The notes below the pieces were generated by a model that was not told where the DNA came from, searched no databases, and saw nothing but the letters and a program-made list of their open reading frames with translations. Shown here piece after piece: positions 32,327 through 40,785 of a stretch of DNA of 64,000 bases. Origin of the DNA: an uncultured Christensenella sp. Its GTDB lineage: Bacteria > Bacillota > Clostridia > Christensenellales > Borkfalkiaceae. The stretch is taken from assembly GCA_910586065.1 (NCBI GenBank), contig CAJUGI010000001.1, forward strand, positions 620,001 to 684,000, given 5' to 3'. The position numbers and the translations under genes are program-made. Each line of letters starts with the position of its first letter. The stretch's first letter is position 1.

Positions 32327-33559
32327 TCAAATTGACCAGTTGCCGTTTTTGAATATAACGACGCGTTTACCGTCCTTCGTTACGCCGGTTATCGACATAT
32401 CCTTACTGCCTATCATAAAGTCGACGTGAATCATAGAGCTGTTTATACCAAGTTTTTCACATTCCTCAACGCTGTAATTTTCGTAATTTTCAAGACAGTT
32501 ATTAAAGCCTCTGCCTAAAGCCAAATGACAACTTGCGTTTTCGTCAAACAGTGTATTGTAGAAAAGAACGCCAGTGTTATTTATGGGCGAATCGTAAGCG
32601 ATTAACGCGCATTCACCAAGGTAAGCCGCACCTTCGTCCATTGAAACCATTTTATTTAAAAGGTCGCCGTTTTTCTCCGCATAGGTTTCAACCACCTTTC
32701 CGTCTTTAAAACGCACCCAAAAGTTTTCAATAAGCTTGCCCTGATAAGATAAAGGTTTGGTTGCAACAACCTTTCCTTCCGCTCTTCCGCGCATCGGTGA
32801 TGTAAATACTTCCTCGCTGGGAATGTTGGGATTGAAATAGATATTACTGCCGAGCGTAGTTTCACCGCCGCCCATAAAAATTCCTATCGGATTTAAGCCT
32901 ACCGTAAAATCGGTACCGTTCGCACTCTTATATTCAAGTCTGTCGAATTTGTAATTATTTAAAAATTCACAACGCTTTGCAAGGTTTTCGTTATGATTAT
33001 CCCACGCCTTTACGGGGTCGTTATCCGCATAAACGCGCGAACACACCAAAATATTTTCCCAAAGCGCTTCAATAGCGGCCTCCGCGGAAAGATTCGGGAA
33101 GATTTTCTGAGCCCATTCCTTTCCGGGAACGGCGGCAATGCACCATTGATACCTGTTTTCAAGCGCGTCGCGATAGGGCTTAATAAACGGATACCTTGCC
33201 TGATTTGCCTTTGAAATTTTTTCGCTGTCGGTTCCGTTTAAGCCGTCGGGGTCATCGGATTCAAGCCACAAAAGACAAGTGAGCTTTTCGACTTTTCTCT
33301 CCCACTCCGCCCTTTCCACTGCGGTAAATTCGGAAAGCGTTTCCAAACTTCTGTACTTATAGCCGAGCTTTGAAACGGGCATATAGGACCATTCCACTTT
33401 TACGCGCGTGGCACCGCATTTATAGCATTCTTCAACGCACATCGTTACAAAATCAGGCTGGTCGAGTCCGCAGCGGATTATAACTTCCTGCTCCTTCTGT
33501 ACGTTCAAGCCACACTTTACTACAAGTTCGGCATATTTTTGCAATCTCTTTTTATCCAT
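32327..33559 (-). CDS. Aminopeptidase, peptidase family M29
   Basis: 410-aa cytosolic metallo-aminopeptidase of the AmpS/PepS type. The N-terminal domain begins KKRLQKYAELVVKCGLNVQKEQEV. The C-terminal metal-binding region has HLALGRGF and the terminal IHVDFMIGSKDMSITG, with Glu, His and Asp ligands typical of M29. SD AAGGTGA precedes the ATG. It is monocistronic and convergent with the RlmI-like gene. Confidence 0.92.
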   Translation of the reverse strand: MDKKRLQKYAELVVKCGLNVQKEQEVIIRCGLDQPDFVTMCVEECYKCGATRVKVEWSYMPVSKLGYKYRSLETLSEFTAVERAEWERKVEKLTCLLWLESDDPDGLNGTDSEKISKANQARYPFIKPYRDALENRYQWCIAAVPGKEWAQKIFPNLSAEAAIEALWENILVCSRVYADNDPVKAWDNHNENLAKRCEFLNNYKFDRLEYKSANGTDFTVGLNPIGIFMGGGETTLGSNIYFNPNIPSEEVFTSPMRGRAEGKVVATKPLSYQGKLIENFWVRFKDGKVVETYAEKNGDLLNKMVSMDEGAAYLGECALIAYDSPINNTGVLFYNTLFDENASCHLALGRGFNNCLENYENYSVEECEKLGINSSMIHVDFMIGSKDMSITGVTKDGKRVVIFKNGNWSI

Positions 33560-33626
33560 AATTTCACCTTAAAAATTAATTTAGGTTAATTATAGCATAA
33601 AAACTTAGATTTATGCAAGGATTTTA

Positions 33627-34445
33627 TCAGTCTTCTATAATATAACTGGAAACATCCGTTTCAACAACACGTGAAGTTTTGCTGCAATATAAACACTTAC
33701 AATGAATTCTATCTTTTCTATAGTAATTATGCACTTTATACGTATCATAAGAATTTTGATATATTCCGCCTATACGTTTTCCTTCAGAATAAATATCACC
33801 CACTTTATTGCTTGTCTTTTTTGTGCGTTTACCAATTCCGCTATTGAAAGCAAGATTATCTTTACTCGTTTCAACTTTGCAGAAAATTTTACCGCATTTA
33901 AAACACGTTGATTTAATATAAAATATAAATTTTACAATAAAATAAGTAAATTGCCAAAGCGTTGTTCCAGTTGTAACCAAAGCTATAATTAAATTAACAT
34001 CGGCGTCTATATTTATCGTTCCCCTAAAAACAAAGCTCAATGCAACACCGCATGCCACAGAAATGATTAAATGAACAAATAAAAATATATAAGGGAAGAC
34101 GGCGTAAACCGGTTTTCCTTTTACTAAATAACCGACTATTTTTTTGTTTCCGCAAATTTGGTTTACTTCTTTATTTTCAAACTTCTCAATATCATACTCA
34201 GAAATATACGGCGCATTGACTCCAAATACAATTTCTTTAACGGTATCCCCCCCCCCGGCCCACATCATTATTACCAAAAAACCGAGAATTAATAAGAATA
34301 TTATACCTATAAATATTGTTGTTCCCAATATACTAAAAGGAATACCAAACAAATTTAATAATGCAAATAAAACACCGGCTGGAACCAACAATATCACGTT
34401 TACTATTATTCCCCTAACAAAGGTACCAAAACACACATATAACAT
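33627..34445 (-). CDS. Membrane protein with C-terminal zinc-ribbon-like cysteines; contains a G10 tract
   Basis: 272 aa, family not recognised. There are two N-terminal transmembrane helices (about 10-33 and 38-62), a soluble segment, two more helices (about 115-140 and 148-175), then a cytosolic tail with CFKCGKIFC (near 181) and CKCLYC (near 248) that could bind zinc. Codons for A-G-G-G near residue 64 contain ten consecutive G on the coding strand (C10 at 34247-34256), where a 1-base slip would truncate the protein. It is divergent from an XRE regulator 69 bp away, which may control it. Confidence 0.7.
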   Translation of the reverse strand: MLYVCFGTFVRGIIVNVILLVPAGVLFALLNLFGIPFSILGTTIFIGIIFLLILGFLVIMMWAGGGDTVKEIVFGVNAPYISEYDIEKFENKEVNQICGNKKIVGYLVKGKPVYAVFPYIFLFVHLIISVACGVALSFVFRGTINIDADVNLIIALVTTGTTLWQFTYFIVKFIFYIKSTCFKCGKIFCKVETSKDNLAFNSGIGKRTKKTSNKVGDIYSEGKRIGGIYQNSYDTYKVHNYYRKDRIHCKCLYCSKTSRVVETDVSSYIIED

Positions 34446-34501
34446 AAAAATCTCGCAATATCTCCAAAGAGCTATTTTTCATAATTGTAGCACCATAGAG
34501 A

Positions 34502-34507
34502 TATAAT
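34502..34507 (+). promoter_or_regulatory. -10 element of the XRE gene at 34514 (leaderless geometry)
   Basis: TATAAT six bases before the ATG. The predicted +1 equals the A of the start codon. The -35 is weak (TCATAA at 17 bp). Confidence 0.5.
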
Positions 34508-34513
34508 GTCAAT

Positions 34514-34726
34514 ATGGTAAATATACAATTTTCAAACAATTTAAAGCGGTTAATGCATGAAAGTTCATTAAATCAAGTTAAGTTATCAAAAGAAATAGGC
34601 ATAGCGCAGAGTGCAATAAGCGCCTGGCTTTTAGATAAAAAAGAGCCAAGCATAACCAGTTTATGGCTTTTGGCGGATTACTTTCAATGCAGCGTCGACG
34701 AATTAATCGGCAGAGATAAAATTTAA
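34514..34726 (+). CDS. Small XRE-family regulator
   Basis: 70-aa helix-turn-helix protein (FSNNLKRLMHESSLNQVKLSKEIGIAQSAISAWLLDKKEPSITSL) with no other domain. There is no SD; the -10 element lies directly before the ATG. It is probably the regulator of the divergent membrane-protein gene and/or of itself. Confidence 0.88.
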   Translation: MVNIQFSNNLKRLMHESSLNQVKLSKEIGIAQSAISAWLLDKKEPSITSLWLLADYFQCSVDELIGRDKI

Positions 34727-34754
34727 CGGTTGGATTTTTTCGGTCCAACCGTTT
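34725..34754 (+). terminator. Terminator of the small XRE gene
   Basis: AACGGTTGGA and TCCAACCGTT around a T-rich loop, followed by TTTCATTT. It overlaps the stop codon. Confidence 0.8.
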
Positions 34755-34817
34755 TTCATTTACTCTTCTATTCGAAATCAAATCCATTTCAATAATTTAG
34801 CTGCATTTTAAAAGAAA

Positions 34818-34847
34818 ACCTCTTCGGCGGATTTACGCCGAAGAGGT
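34818..34847 (-). terminator. Terminator of rnpB
   Basis: ACCTCTTCGGCG/CGCCGAAGAGGT hairpin with a 6-nt loop. On the minus strand it is followed by TTTTCTTTTAAAA. Confidence 0.85.
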
Positions 34848-34853
34848 CATAAC

Positions 34854-35209
34854 AATTTGAGATTAATCTGTAAGCCGAGTTCTGTCGTGTACGGTTATCT
34901 ATCTAATCTTACAGTCGCCTGTAAGTTCAAGCGATATTTACGGCTGTCGGCAGACGGGCAGCCTTTGCATTTAAGCAAGCCGATAGCCCAATCTTGCATC
35001 GGGTGGGGTTTAATTGGCTCCCCTTGTTACCAAAGGGACGGTGAGCTCTTACCTCGCCATTCCAACCTTACAGTAAAAACTGCGGTATATTTCTGTTCAC
35101 TTTCCTTGAAGTCGCCTTCACCTGCCGTTAACAGGCACCCTTGCCCTTTGATGCTCGGACTTTCCTCACGCTACTTTCGTAGCCCGCAACCGTATAATTA
35201 ACTCAAATT
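34854..35209 (-). ncRNA. rnpB: RNase P RNA
   Basis: About 356 nt. The 5' part contains the universally conserved GAGGAAAGTCCGAGCA (minus strand, near 35150-35165). The 3' end contains ACAGAACTCGGCTTACAG (near 34866-34883), the other half of the P4 core. The ends pair as P1 (AATTTGAGTTAAT with ATTAATCTCAAATT). The promoter's predicted +1 (35209) coincides with the P1 start. I did not work out the structural class (A or B). Confidence 0.95.
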
Positions 35210-35215
35210 ACTTAC

Positions 35216-35244
35216 ATTATACATTTTTATTAATTAAATAGCAA
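35216..35244 (-). promoter_or_regulatory. Promoter of rnpB
   Basis: Minus strand: -35 TTGCTA (35239-35244), 17-bp spacer, -10 TATAAT (35216-35221). The predicted +1 of 35209 matches the first base of helix P1. Confidence 0.75.
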
Positions 35245-35262
35245 GTAATTCGGCTTTTGTTG

Positions 35263-35291
35263 TTGATTTTTGATTTTATTTATTTTAAAAT
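35263..35291 (+). promoter_or_regulatory. Promoter of pyk
   Basis: -35 TTGATT (35263-35268), 17-bp spacer, -10 TAAAAT (35286-35291). The 22-nt leader has the SD CGAGG. Confidence 0.6.
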
Positions 35292-35319
35292 AGAAAAGAT
35301 TTAAACGAGGTAAATTTTA

Positions 35320-36741
35320 ATGAAAAAGACAAAAATCATATGCACGCTTGGTCCCGCAAGCGACACCGAAAAAATCTTATCTGATTTAATCGACGCAGGT
35401 ATGAACGTGGCAAGGCTTAACTTTTCGCACGGCACGCACGAAGAACACGCGCAGAAAATCGCAAAAATAAAGAAAGTCCGCGAAGCAAAACGAGTGCCCC
35501 TCCCCATTATGCTTGACACGAAGGGGCCGGAATTCAGAATTAAAACGTTTGCCGATGGTAAAATCATTTTAAAAGAGGGCGACGCCTTTACCTTTACGAC
35601 CGATGACATAATCGGCGACAAAACAAAGGTTTCGGTTTCCTTTAAGGGAATTTGCGAACAGATGTTCCCCGGCGATAAAATTCTTTTAAACAACGGACTT
35701 ATGGTGTTTGAAGTGGTTAAAATAAAGAAACCCGAGGTTATCTGCAAAACGCTTATAGGCGGCGAGCTTTCCAACCGCAAGAGTATGTTCTTCCCCGATA
35801 AGGAACTCAAAATGGATTACCTCTCCGAGCAGGACAAGGCAGACATTAAATTCGGCGTTGAACAGGGCGTTGATTTTATTGCCGCTTCGTTCGTTTCAAG
35901 GGCGCAGGACGTTGTTGATATACGCAACTGGCTTAAAGAATGCGGTTCGCCCGAAGGTGAAATAGAAATTATAGCAAAAATCGAGAGCCGCGCTGGCGTA
36001 AACAACCTTAAAAGTATTTTGGAAGTTTGCGACGGCATAATGGTTGCGCGCGGCGATTTGGGCGTTGAAGTACCATTTGAGGAACTGCCCGGTATACAGA
36101 AAACCATAATAAATTCCTGCCGCAAGAGCGGCAAACGCAGCATAACTGCAACGGAAATGCTGGAATCGATGATTAAACAGCCCCGTCCCACGCGCGCGGA
36201 AATTTCAGACGTGGCAAACGCCGTTTACGACGGGTCTTCCGCCATTATGCTTTCCGGAGAAACCGCGGCGGGCGCTTACCCCGTTGAGGCGGTTCGGGCA
36301 ATGGCAAAAATAGCACAGCAGGCCGAGGCTAATACAAATTACATAGCGCATATAGATGAGAACGAGTATAAAATTACCAAACTTTCGGAAGCTCTCTCCC
36401 ACTCCGCGTGCACGCTTGCGCAGGATATAGGCGCTAAGGTTATCGTGGTGTGCACAAGGACGGGCGGCACGGCAAAAACCGTTTCGCGTTTCCGTCCCAT
36501 GATTGACATAATCGGCATGACCACGGAAGAGCGCGCATATAGAAAGCTTGCGTTAAGCTGGGGCGTAATCCCCGTTATGAGCGAGGAATTTTATTCGGTT
36601 GACGTACTCTTCCACTACGCAAAGCGCGCGGCGATGGACACGGGTCTTGTAAAGAGCGGCGACAAAATTGTTTTGACGGGCGGCACCCCCAACGGCAAGA
36701 GCGGAAACAGCAACTTAATAAACGTTGAAACCGTGAAGTAA
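35320..36741 (+). CDS. pyk: Pyruvate kinase
   Basis: Converts phosphoenolpyruvate and ADP to pyruvate and ATP. It has 473 aa, without the extra C-terminal PEP-utiliser domain found in Bacillus. Motifs are KIICTLGPAS at the N-terminus, ARLNFSHG, the active-site IIAKIESRAGVNN (near 215), MVARGDLGVEVP and the signature ITATEMLESM. The SD CGAGG precedes the ATG. It is monocistronic, divergent from rnpB. Confidence 0.97.
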   Translation: MKKTKIICTLGPASDTEKILSDLIDAGMNVARLNFSHGTHEEHAQKIAKIKKVREAKRVPLPIMLDTKGPEFRIKTFADGKIILKEGDAFTFTTDDIIGDKTKVSVSFKGICEQMFPGDKILLNNGLMVFEVVKIKKPEVICKTLIGGELSNRKSMFFPDKELKMDYLSEQDKADIKFGVEQGVDFIAASFVSRAQDVVDIRNWLKECGSPEGEIEIIAKIESRAGVNNLKSILEVCDGIMVARGDLGVEVPFEELPGIQKTIINSCRKSGKRSITATEMLESMIKQPRPTRAEISDVANAVYDGSSAIMLSGETAAGAYPVEAVRAMAKIAQQAEANTNYIAHIDENEYKITKLSEALSHSACTLAQDIGAKVIVVCTRTGGTAKTVSRFRPMIDIIGMTTEERAYRKLALSWGVIPVMSEEFYSVDVLFHYAKRAAMDTGLVKSGDKIVLTGGTPNGKSGNSNLINVETVK

Positions 36742-36812
36742 AATTCACATAACGCGCAGACGGCTTCAAAATTACCGTAAGCCCCATAAAACTAAATTGA
36801 CAAATAGTAATT

Positions 36813-37187
36813 TTGCAAGGTAAATGTATAACCGACAAAACATTACTCGTAATTGATATTCAAAACAATATAACAAAAAAAATAATCAGCAATATCAATT
36901 CCGCTGTTGATTGTCCTATTGCTAACGATATTCACATTGTCTATATCAAACATAACAACTTATCGGCAGGAGCACGAAAATTTAAGCCGAATACTCGCGG
37001 TGCGGAATTAGTACCCGATATGAAAATTGTGTCGGAGAATATATTTGTTAAAAGCAAGAGAAACGCATTGATAAGCGAAGCGTTTGCAGCTTTTATAAAT
37101 GATAACGGCTTTACCGTTCACATTCTGTCAAACTGTATTACAAGTTATGACAAAAAGAAAATCCCCGAAATGTTATACTACTATTAA
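36813..37187 (+). pseudogene. Decayed isochorismatase-family hydrolase
   Basis: The open frame encodes ~124 aa that match isochorismatase-family cysteine hydrolases in pieces: LLVIDIQNN near the start (catalytic-Asp strand), KHNNLSAGARKFKPNTRGAELV, then ILSNCITSYDKKKIPEMLYYY at the end. Functional members are ~170-190 aa. The stretch between the N-terminal half and CITSYDKKK that carries the catalytic cysteine (typically GADATAC) is missing, and the C-terminus stops early. The only in-frame start is a TTG, and the nearby ATG (36824) is out of frame. I judge it a deletion-bearing remnant. Confidence 0.6.
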
Positions 37188-37310
37188 TGCAACTACTGTA
37201 ACGTTGAAACATTAAGTTTATAAATCTGAATTTATCGCTTTGAAATGAAGCATAAAATATAGCTCACTATATTTCGTTTACGAAAATAGCGGGCTATTTT
37301 TCACAAAAGA
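37188..37310. other. Intergenic region with small hairpins
   Basis: No gene seen. Two short inverted repeats occur (AAATATA-GCTCAC-TATATTT near 37256-37275 and AAAATAGC-GG-GCTATTTT near 37284-37301). They may act as weak terminators for the pyk/pseudogene strand. Confidence 0.35.
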
Positions 37311-37336
37311 AACGCCGAGCGCAAAGGCTCGGCGTT
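37311..37336 (-). terminator. Terminator of the flavoprotein pair
   Basis: AACGCCGAG/CTCGGCGTT hairpin. On the minus strand it is followed by TCTTTTGTG. It lies ~85 bp after the stop at 37422. Confidence 0.6.
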
Positions 37337-37421
37337 CCCAGAGAGAATATGAAAAAAAGTAGTGTATATCAACTTTTTATAGCTTAATTATAAAAGCAGA
37401 ATGTGTTAAAAATATGATAAT

Positions 37422-38960
37422 TTAATGATTTTTATATTTTTCGAAAATTTTTTCGGCAACTTTTAAACCGTCTGCGGCGGAGCTTGTTATGCCGCCCGAA
37501 TAACCGCTCCCCTCACCGCAAGGGTAAAGGTCCTTTAAAGAAACGCTTTCACAGTTTTCGTCCCTTAAAATTCTGACTGGCGAGGAAAACCGCGTTTCCA
37601 CACCAGTAAGCACGGCGTCCGGCGAGGCAAAGCCGCGCAGTCTTTTATCCATATCGGGAATAGCCGCCTTTAATGCGTCAACTGTAATTTTGGGTAATAT
37701 CTTGTCTAACGGGGCAAATGTTATGCCCCCAGAATAAGTAGGGCGCACACTCTTAAAGCAAGATGAAATTTTATTAGCCGCAAAATCACCGTAGAGCTGT
37801 ACGGGCGCTTTGTAAGTTCTTCCCCCCGCTTCAAACGCTTGGCGCTCGATTTGACGTTGAAAATTCATACCGTCGAACAGCCCGCCGCCAAAATCGCAAC
37901 TTTTCATCTGCACCATAAGCGCAGAGTTAGAATTTATTTCGTCGCGAGCGTAGCGGCTCATACCGTTGACAACCACGCCGCCGTCTTCGCTTGCGGCGGG
38001 AATAACCACTCCCCCGGGGCACATACAAAAAGTAAAAACCGTACGTTCGTGCGCGTGGGAAACAAGTTTATAATCGGCGGCCGGCAACAACCGGTAATCT
38101 TTGCCGTACTGCGCAAAACTTATTTCTTCGGCAATATGTTCAATGCGCACTCCAATTGCAAAATCACGAGGCTCCATCTTTACGCCTGATTCGCCAAGCA
38201 TTTCAAAAGTATCTCTCGAAGAGTGCCCAAGCGCGGCAACTACACAGTCGGCGGCAAGTTCGATTTCTTCGCCGAATTTGCAATTTTTTAAATTTACGCT
38301 TAAAATTTTGCCGTGTTGACGCTTAAAACCGTAAAAAACGGTATTAAAAAGATATTTACCGCCGTTATCCGTTATAAAGTTGCGGATATTTTTTAAAATT
38401 TCTATCAGTTTATCACTACCGATATGCGGTTTATTCAAATATAAAATCTCTTTCGGCGCACCGAAACGAGTAAAAATTTCAAGCACGTCCCTGTTTAAGC
38501 CGTCGTGAGTCTGCGTGTTTAACTTGCCGTCAGAAAAAGTTCCGGCGCCGCCCTCGCCGAACTGCACGTTGGAATTTGTATTTAAAGCACCGCTTTTAAA
38601 AAAGCTTTCACAGGTTTTCGCACGCTCGTCCACACACTCCCCGCGTTCAACGATAATCGGCGCAATTCCGTGTTCAATTAACCTGACCGCACACATCAGT
38701 CCTGCGGGACCGCTACCAATAATTACTACCCTGGGCGGCTTTTTTAACTTTTCGAAATCCGCATGCTGGTCCGTTATATTTTCAGAAGAAAACGCAATAG
38801 AATAAATCCAATTAATGTTATTTTTATTGCGCGCGTCAAGCGATTTTTTGAGAATTTTAAAAAATTTGACCTCTTTACCAAGTTTTTTGCGGGCAATTTT
38901 TAAAAGTTTGTCCTCGCCTTCGGATATATTAAGTTTTACATTATCAAGCCTTGAAATCAT
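37422..38960 (-). CDS. FAD-dependent dehydrogenase, uncharacterised (COG2509-type)
   Basis: 512 aa from the ATG at 38958-38960. The N-terminal ~95 residues form a small alpha/beta domain, then a Rossmann FAD site VVIIGSGPAGLMCAVRL (near residue 80) with Glu at the end of the second strand (IIVERG). Later come QFGEGGAGTFSDGKL and the C-terminal FAD motif YPCGEGSGYSGGITSSAADGL. The family is widespread in anaerobes and its substrate is unknown. It overlaps the upstream flavoprotein as ATGA, so the two are co-translated. Confidence 0.88.
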   Translation of the reverse strand: MISRLDNVKLNISEGEDKLLKIARKKLGKEVKFFKILKKSLDARNKNNINWIYSIAFSSENITDQHADFEKLKKPPRVVIIGSGPAGLMCAVRLIEHGIAPIIVERGECVDERAKTCESFFKSGALNTNSNVQFGEGGAGTFSDGKLNTQTHDGLNRDVLEIFTRFGAPKEILYLNKPHIGSDKLIEILKNIRNFITDNGGKYLFNTVFYGFKRQHGKILSVNLKNCKFGEEIELAADCVVAALGHSSRDTFEMLGESGVKMEPRDFAIGVRIEHIAEEISFAQYGKDYRLLPAADYKLVSHAHERTVFTFCMCPGGVVIPAASEDGGVVVNGMSRYARDEINSNSALMVQMKSCDFGGGLFDGMNFQRQIERQAFEAGGRTYKAPVQLYGDFAANKISSCFKSVRPTYSGGITFAPLDKILPKITVDALKAAIPDMDKRLRGFASPDAVLTGVETRFSSPVRILRDENCESVSLKDLYPCGEGSGYSGGITSSAADGLKVAEKIFEKYKNH

Positions 38961-40132
38961 AGTCTTTTTAAAATTGCGTCGGCAACCGCCATGCCGCTTG
39001 TGAATGCCCATTGAAGATTATAACCGCCGCAATCTCCGTCCACATCTAGAATTTCACCCGCAAAAAAAAGATTTTTAACAAATTTACTTTCCAGCTCGCC
39101 AGTTATTTCCGCCATATTTATGCCGCCCTTAGTAACCTGTGCGTAATCGAAACCCAAAGTTCCCAAAACAGGCAAAATAAAGTTTTTAAGCGTTTGAACA
39201 ATCTTTTTAGGAGAATCCGTGCCAGCGCGCTTTATTATCGCCCTTCCTATCTGGTTATGCAACGTCCCAGAAAGAAGTTCGCAAGTTTCATATCCTGCAT
39301 TTTTGCGTGCAGTAACGGATACCTCTATATCCTCCGCAGAAAATTCGGGTAAAAATTCAAGCAAAAGCGTTGCGCCCTGCTTGTCCGCAACATAAGAAGA
39401 AATTGAAAAAATCGCATTACCCGAAACGCCGTAATCAGTAAAAATCACATCGCCGCGCACCTTTTTCAGTGTTTGTCCGTTATGAATAGCAGTTACCGCA
39501 CAGTCCGCGCGTATTCCTTTGAGAGTTTTTATATATTGAGTTTCACTTTTAAGCTGGACAAGCGACGGATATAGCGGCGTTAACGTGTGCCCGAAAGCAG
39601 TTGCAAGCGAATACGCCGAGCCGTCCGTTTTGAATTGCTTTTGCGCTTTTCCGCCGGTACTGACAACGAGAACTTTCGCCTTATAAATAACGCCGCTACT
39701 AAACGGAATTTCAAAACCTTTTGCGGTTTTGATGATTTTTTCCACCTTACAATCCGTAGAAACAAGCGCAAGAGGCGGTTTTTTTATTGAATTTATTAAA
39801 TCGTCAACAAGCGCCGAAGCCTGTTTGCCCGCAGGGTAAATTCTGCCTTTTTCGTCGGATGTAAAAAGGCAGCCGAAAAGTTCCGTACAAGCATATGGGT
39901 CCGTGCACGCAATTTTTGCAACTAAATCAACGTTACCGCTATGATAGTGTTCTGCCGTAAGCTCTTTGTTAGAAACGTTACCCTGCCCGTTACCAGTTGC
40001 GGCAAGCTTCTTGCCCAGTCTATCGCCGGCGTCAATAAGCGCAATTTTTAAGTTTTTACCGCTTTTGTTTAGGCGCGTTGCACATGCAAGTCCCGCCGCA
40101 CCTCCGCCGATTATTATTACATCATAATCCAT
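38957..40132 (-). CDS. NAD(P)/FAD-dependent oxidoreductase, HI0933/BaiN-like
   Basis: 391-aa flavoprotein with FAD site DVIIIGGGAAGLACA at the N-terminus, then LGKKLAATGNGQGNVSN, the family-typical VVSTGGKAQ, and at the end FFAGEILDVDGDCGGYNLQWAFTSG. BaiN-type members act on bile-acid intermediates in some gut Clostridia, but most have unknown substrates. No SD is present. A TTGACG-17-TATAAT promoter predicts a 3-nt leader. Confidence 0.9.
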   Translation of the reverse strand: MDYDVIIIGGGAAGLACATRLNKSGKNLKIALIDAGDRLGKKLAATGNGQGNVSNKELTAEHYHSGNVDLVAKIACTDPYACTELFGCLFTSDEKGRIYPAGKQASALVDDLINSIKKPPLALVSTDCKVEKIIKTAKGFEIPFSSGVIYKAKVLVVSTGGKAQKQFKTDGSAYSLATAFGHTLTPLYPSLVQLKSETQYIKTLKGIRADCAVTAIHNGQTLKKVRGDVIFTDYGVSGNAIFSISSYVADKQGATLLLEFLPEFSAEDIEVSVTARKNAGYETCELLSGTLHNQIGRAIIKRAGTDSPKKIVQTLKNFILPVLGTLGFDYAQVTKGGINMAEITGELESKFVKNLFFAGEILDVDGDCGGYNLQWAFTSGMAVADAILKRL

Positions 40133-40141
40133 TACGGTTAA

Positions 40142-40170
40142 ATTATAACGTAATTTAATTGAGCCGTCAA
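40142..40170 (-). promoter_or_regulatory. Promoter of the flavoprotein pair (leaderless geometry)
   Basis: Minus strand: -35 TTGACG (40165-40170), 17-bp spacer, -10 TATAAT (40142-40147). Predicted +1 40135, ATG 40132. Confidence 0.7.
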
Positions 40171-40676
40171 CTTTTAAACTCTTTCAAAATTTCTTCAATT
40201 GCGGCAACATGCAGATTTTCATCATCTATAATTCTGGAAACAATTGCGGCAACCTGCTTATTTTTAAGGCACCTTAACATTTTTTTGTAATCGGCAATAG
40301 CCCGCCTTTCACCTATCAAATCGTCTTCAAGCATATGCCTTAAAGTGTTTGAATACGCAACGTATTTGGTAGAATAAAAATTAAATCCCGTTGACGGATA
40401 CTGAGCAAACACGGGCGCGGCACCAAGCGCGAATATAGTTTTGCCAAGAATATCCAGATGAATCATTTCCGCTTTGGCGATGCTCATAAGCGTTTCGGCA
40501 CAATCTTTGAGCCCATGTTTATAAAAACAAAAGGAATGATAGACGTATTGTAATACTGCGTTCAGTTCTCCCACTGAAGTAGAATATGCGGGTGAAATAA
40601 TCTGCAGGCTTAAAGCATCGTTTTTTATACCGTCTGTCGTAGGATAAGGCAAATTTATAATCATGGGTTTTGACAT
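40167..40676 (-). CDS. Ferritin-like diiron/dimanganese protein (CotJC/bacterioferritin-like)
   Basis: 169 aa, four-helix bundle with the expected metal ligands: Glu in VGELNAVLQY (near 37), E-x-x-H in AEMIHLDIL (near 70), Glu in DDLIGERRAI (near 122) and E-x-x-H in DDENLHVAAIEE (near 152). It resembles small clostridial ferritin-like or manganese-catalase-type proteins. The exact activity (peroxidase, oxygen or metal handling) is not determinable. There is no SD. A second in-frame ATG lies four codons in. The -35 element of the flavoprotein promoter lies in its last codons. Confidence 0.8.
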   Translation of the reverse strand: MSKPMIINLPYPTTDGIKNDALSLQIISPAYSTSVGELNAVLQYVYHSFCFYKHGLKDCAETLMSIAKAEMIHLDILGKTIFALGAAPVFAQYPSTGFNFYSTKYVAYSNTLRHMLEDDLIGERRAIADYKKMLRCLKNKQVAAIVSRIIDDENLHVAAIEEILKEFKS

Positions 40677-40720
40677 AGTATAAGTTATGTAGCCTGCCGA
40701 ATTTTTGTTAAAATAACCAC

Positions 40721-40739
40721 ATTATGTGTGACATAGTAC
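40721..40739. repeat. 19-bp extragenic repeat, copy 2
   Basis: ATTATGTGTGACATAGTAC, 17/19 identical to 32248-32266, again just upstream of a terminator. A shorter partial echo (TACTATGTCA on the minus strand) overlaps the start of the ferritin-like gene. Confidence 0.5.
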
Positions 40740-40748
40740 ATTGTAAAA

Positions 40749-40782
40749 TCAAAAAAAGCGGTCAAAAAACCGCTTTTTTTGA
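40749..40782 (-). terminator. Terminator of uvrBA
   Basis: TCAAAAAAAGCGG/CCGCTTTTTTTGA hairpin directly after the uvrA stop. It is U-rich on both strands. Confidence 0.85.
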
Positions 40783-40785
40783 TTA

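Noticed and set aside
40672..40690. TATACT at the ferritin-like start as a leaderless promoter
   Set aside because: It touches the first ATG directly and no -35-like hexamer lies at 16-18 bp. It could serve the second ATG, but the evidence is too weak.
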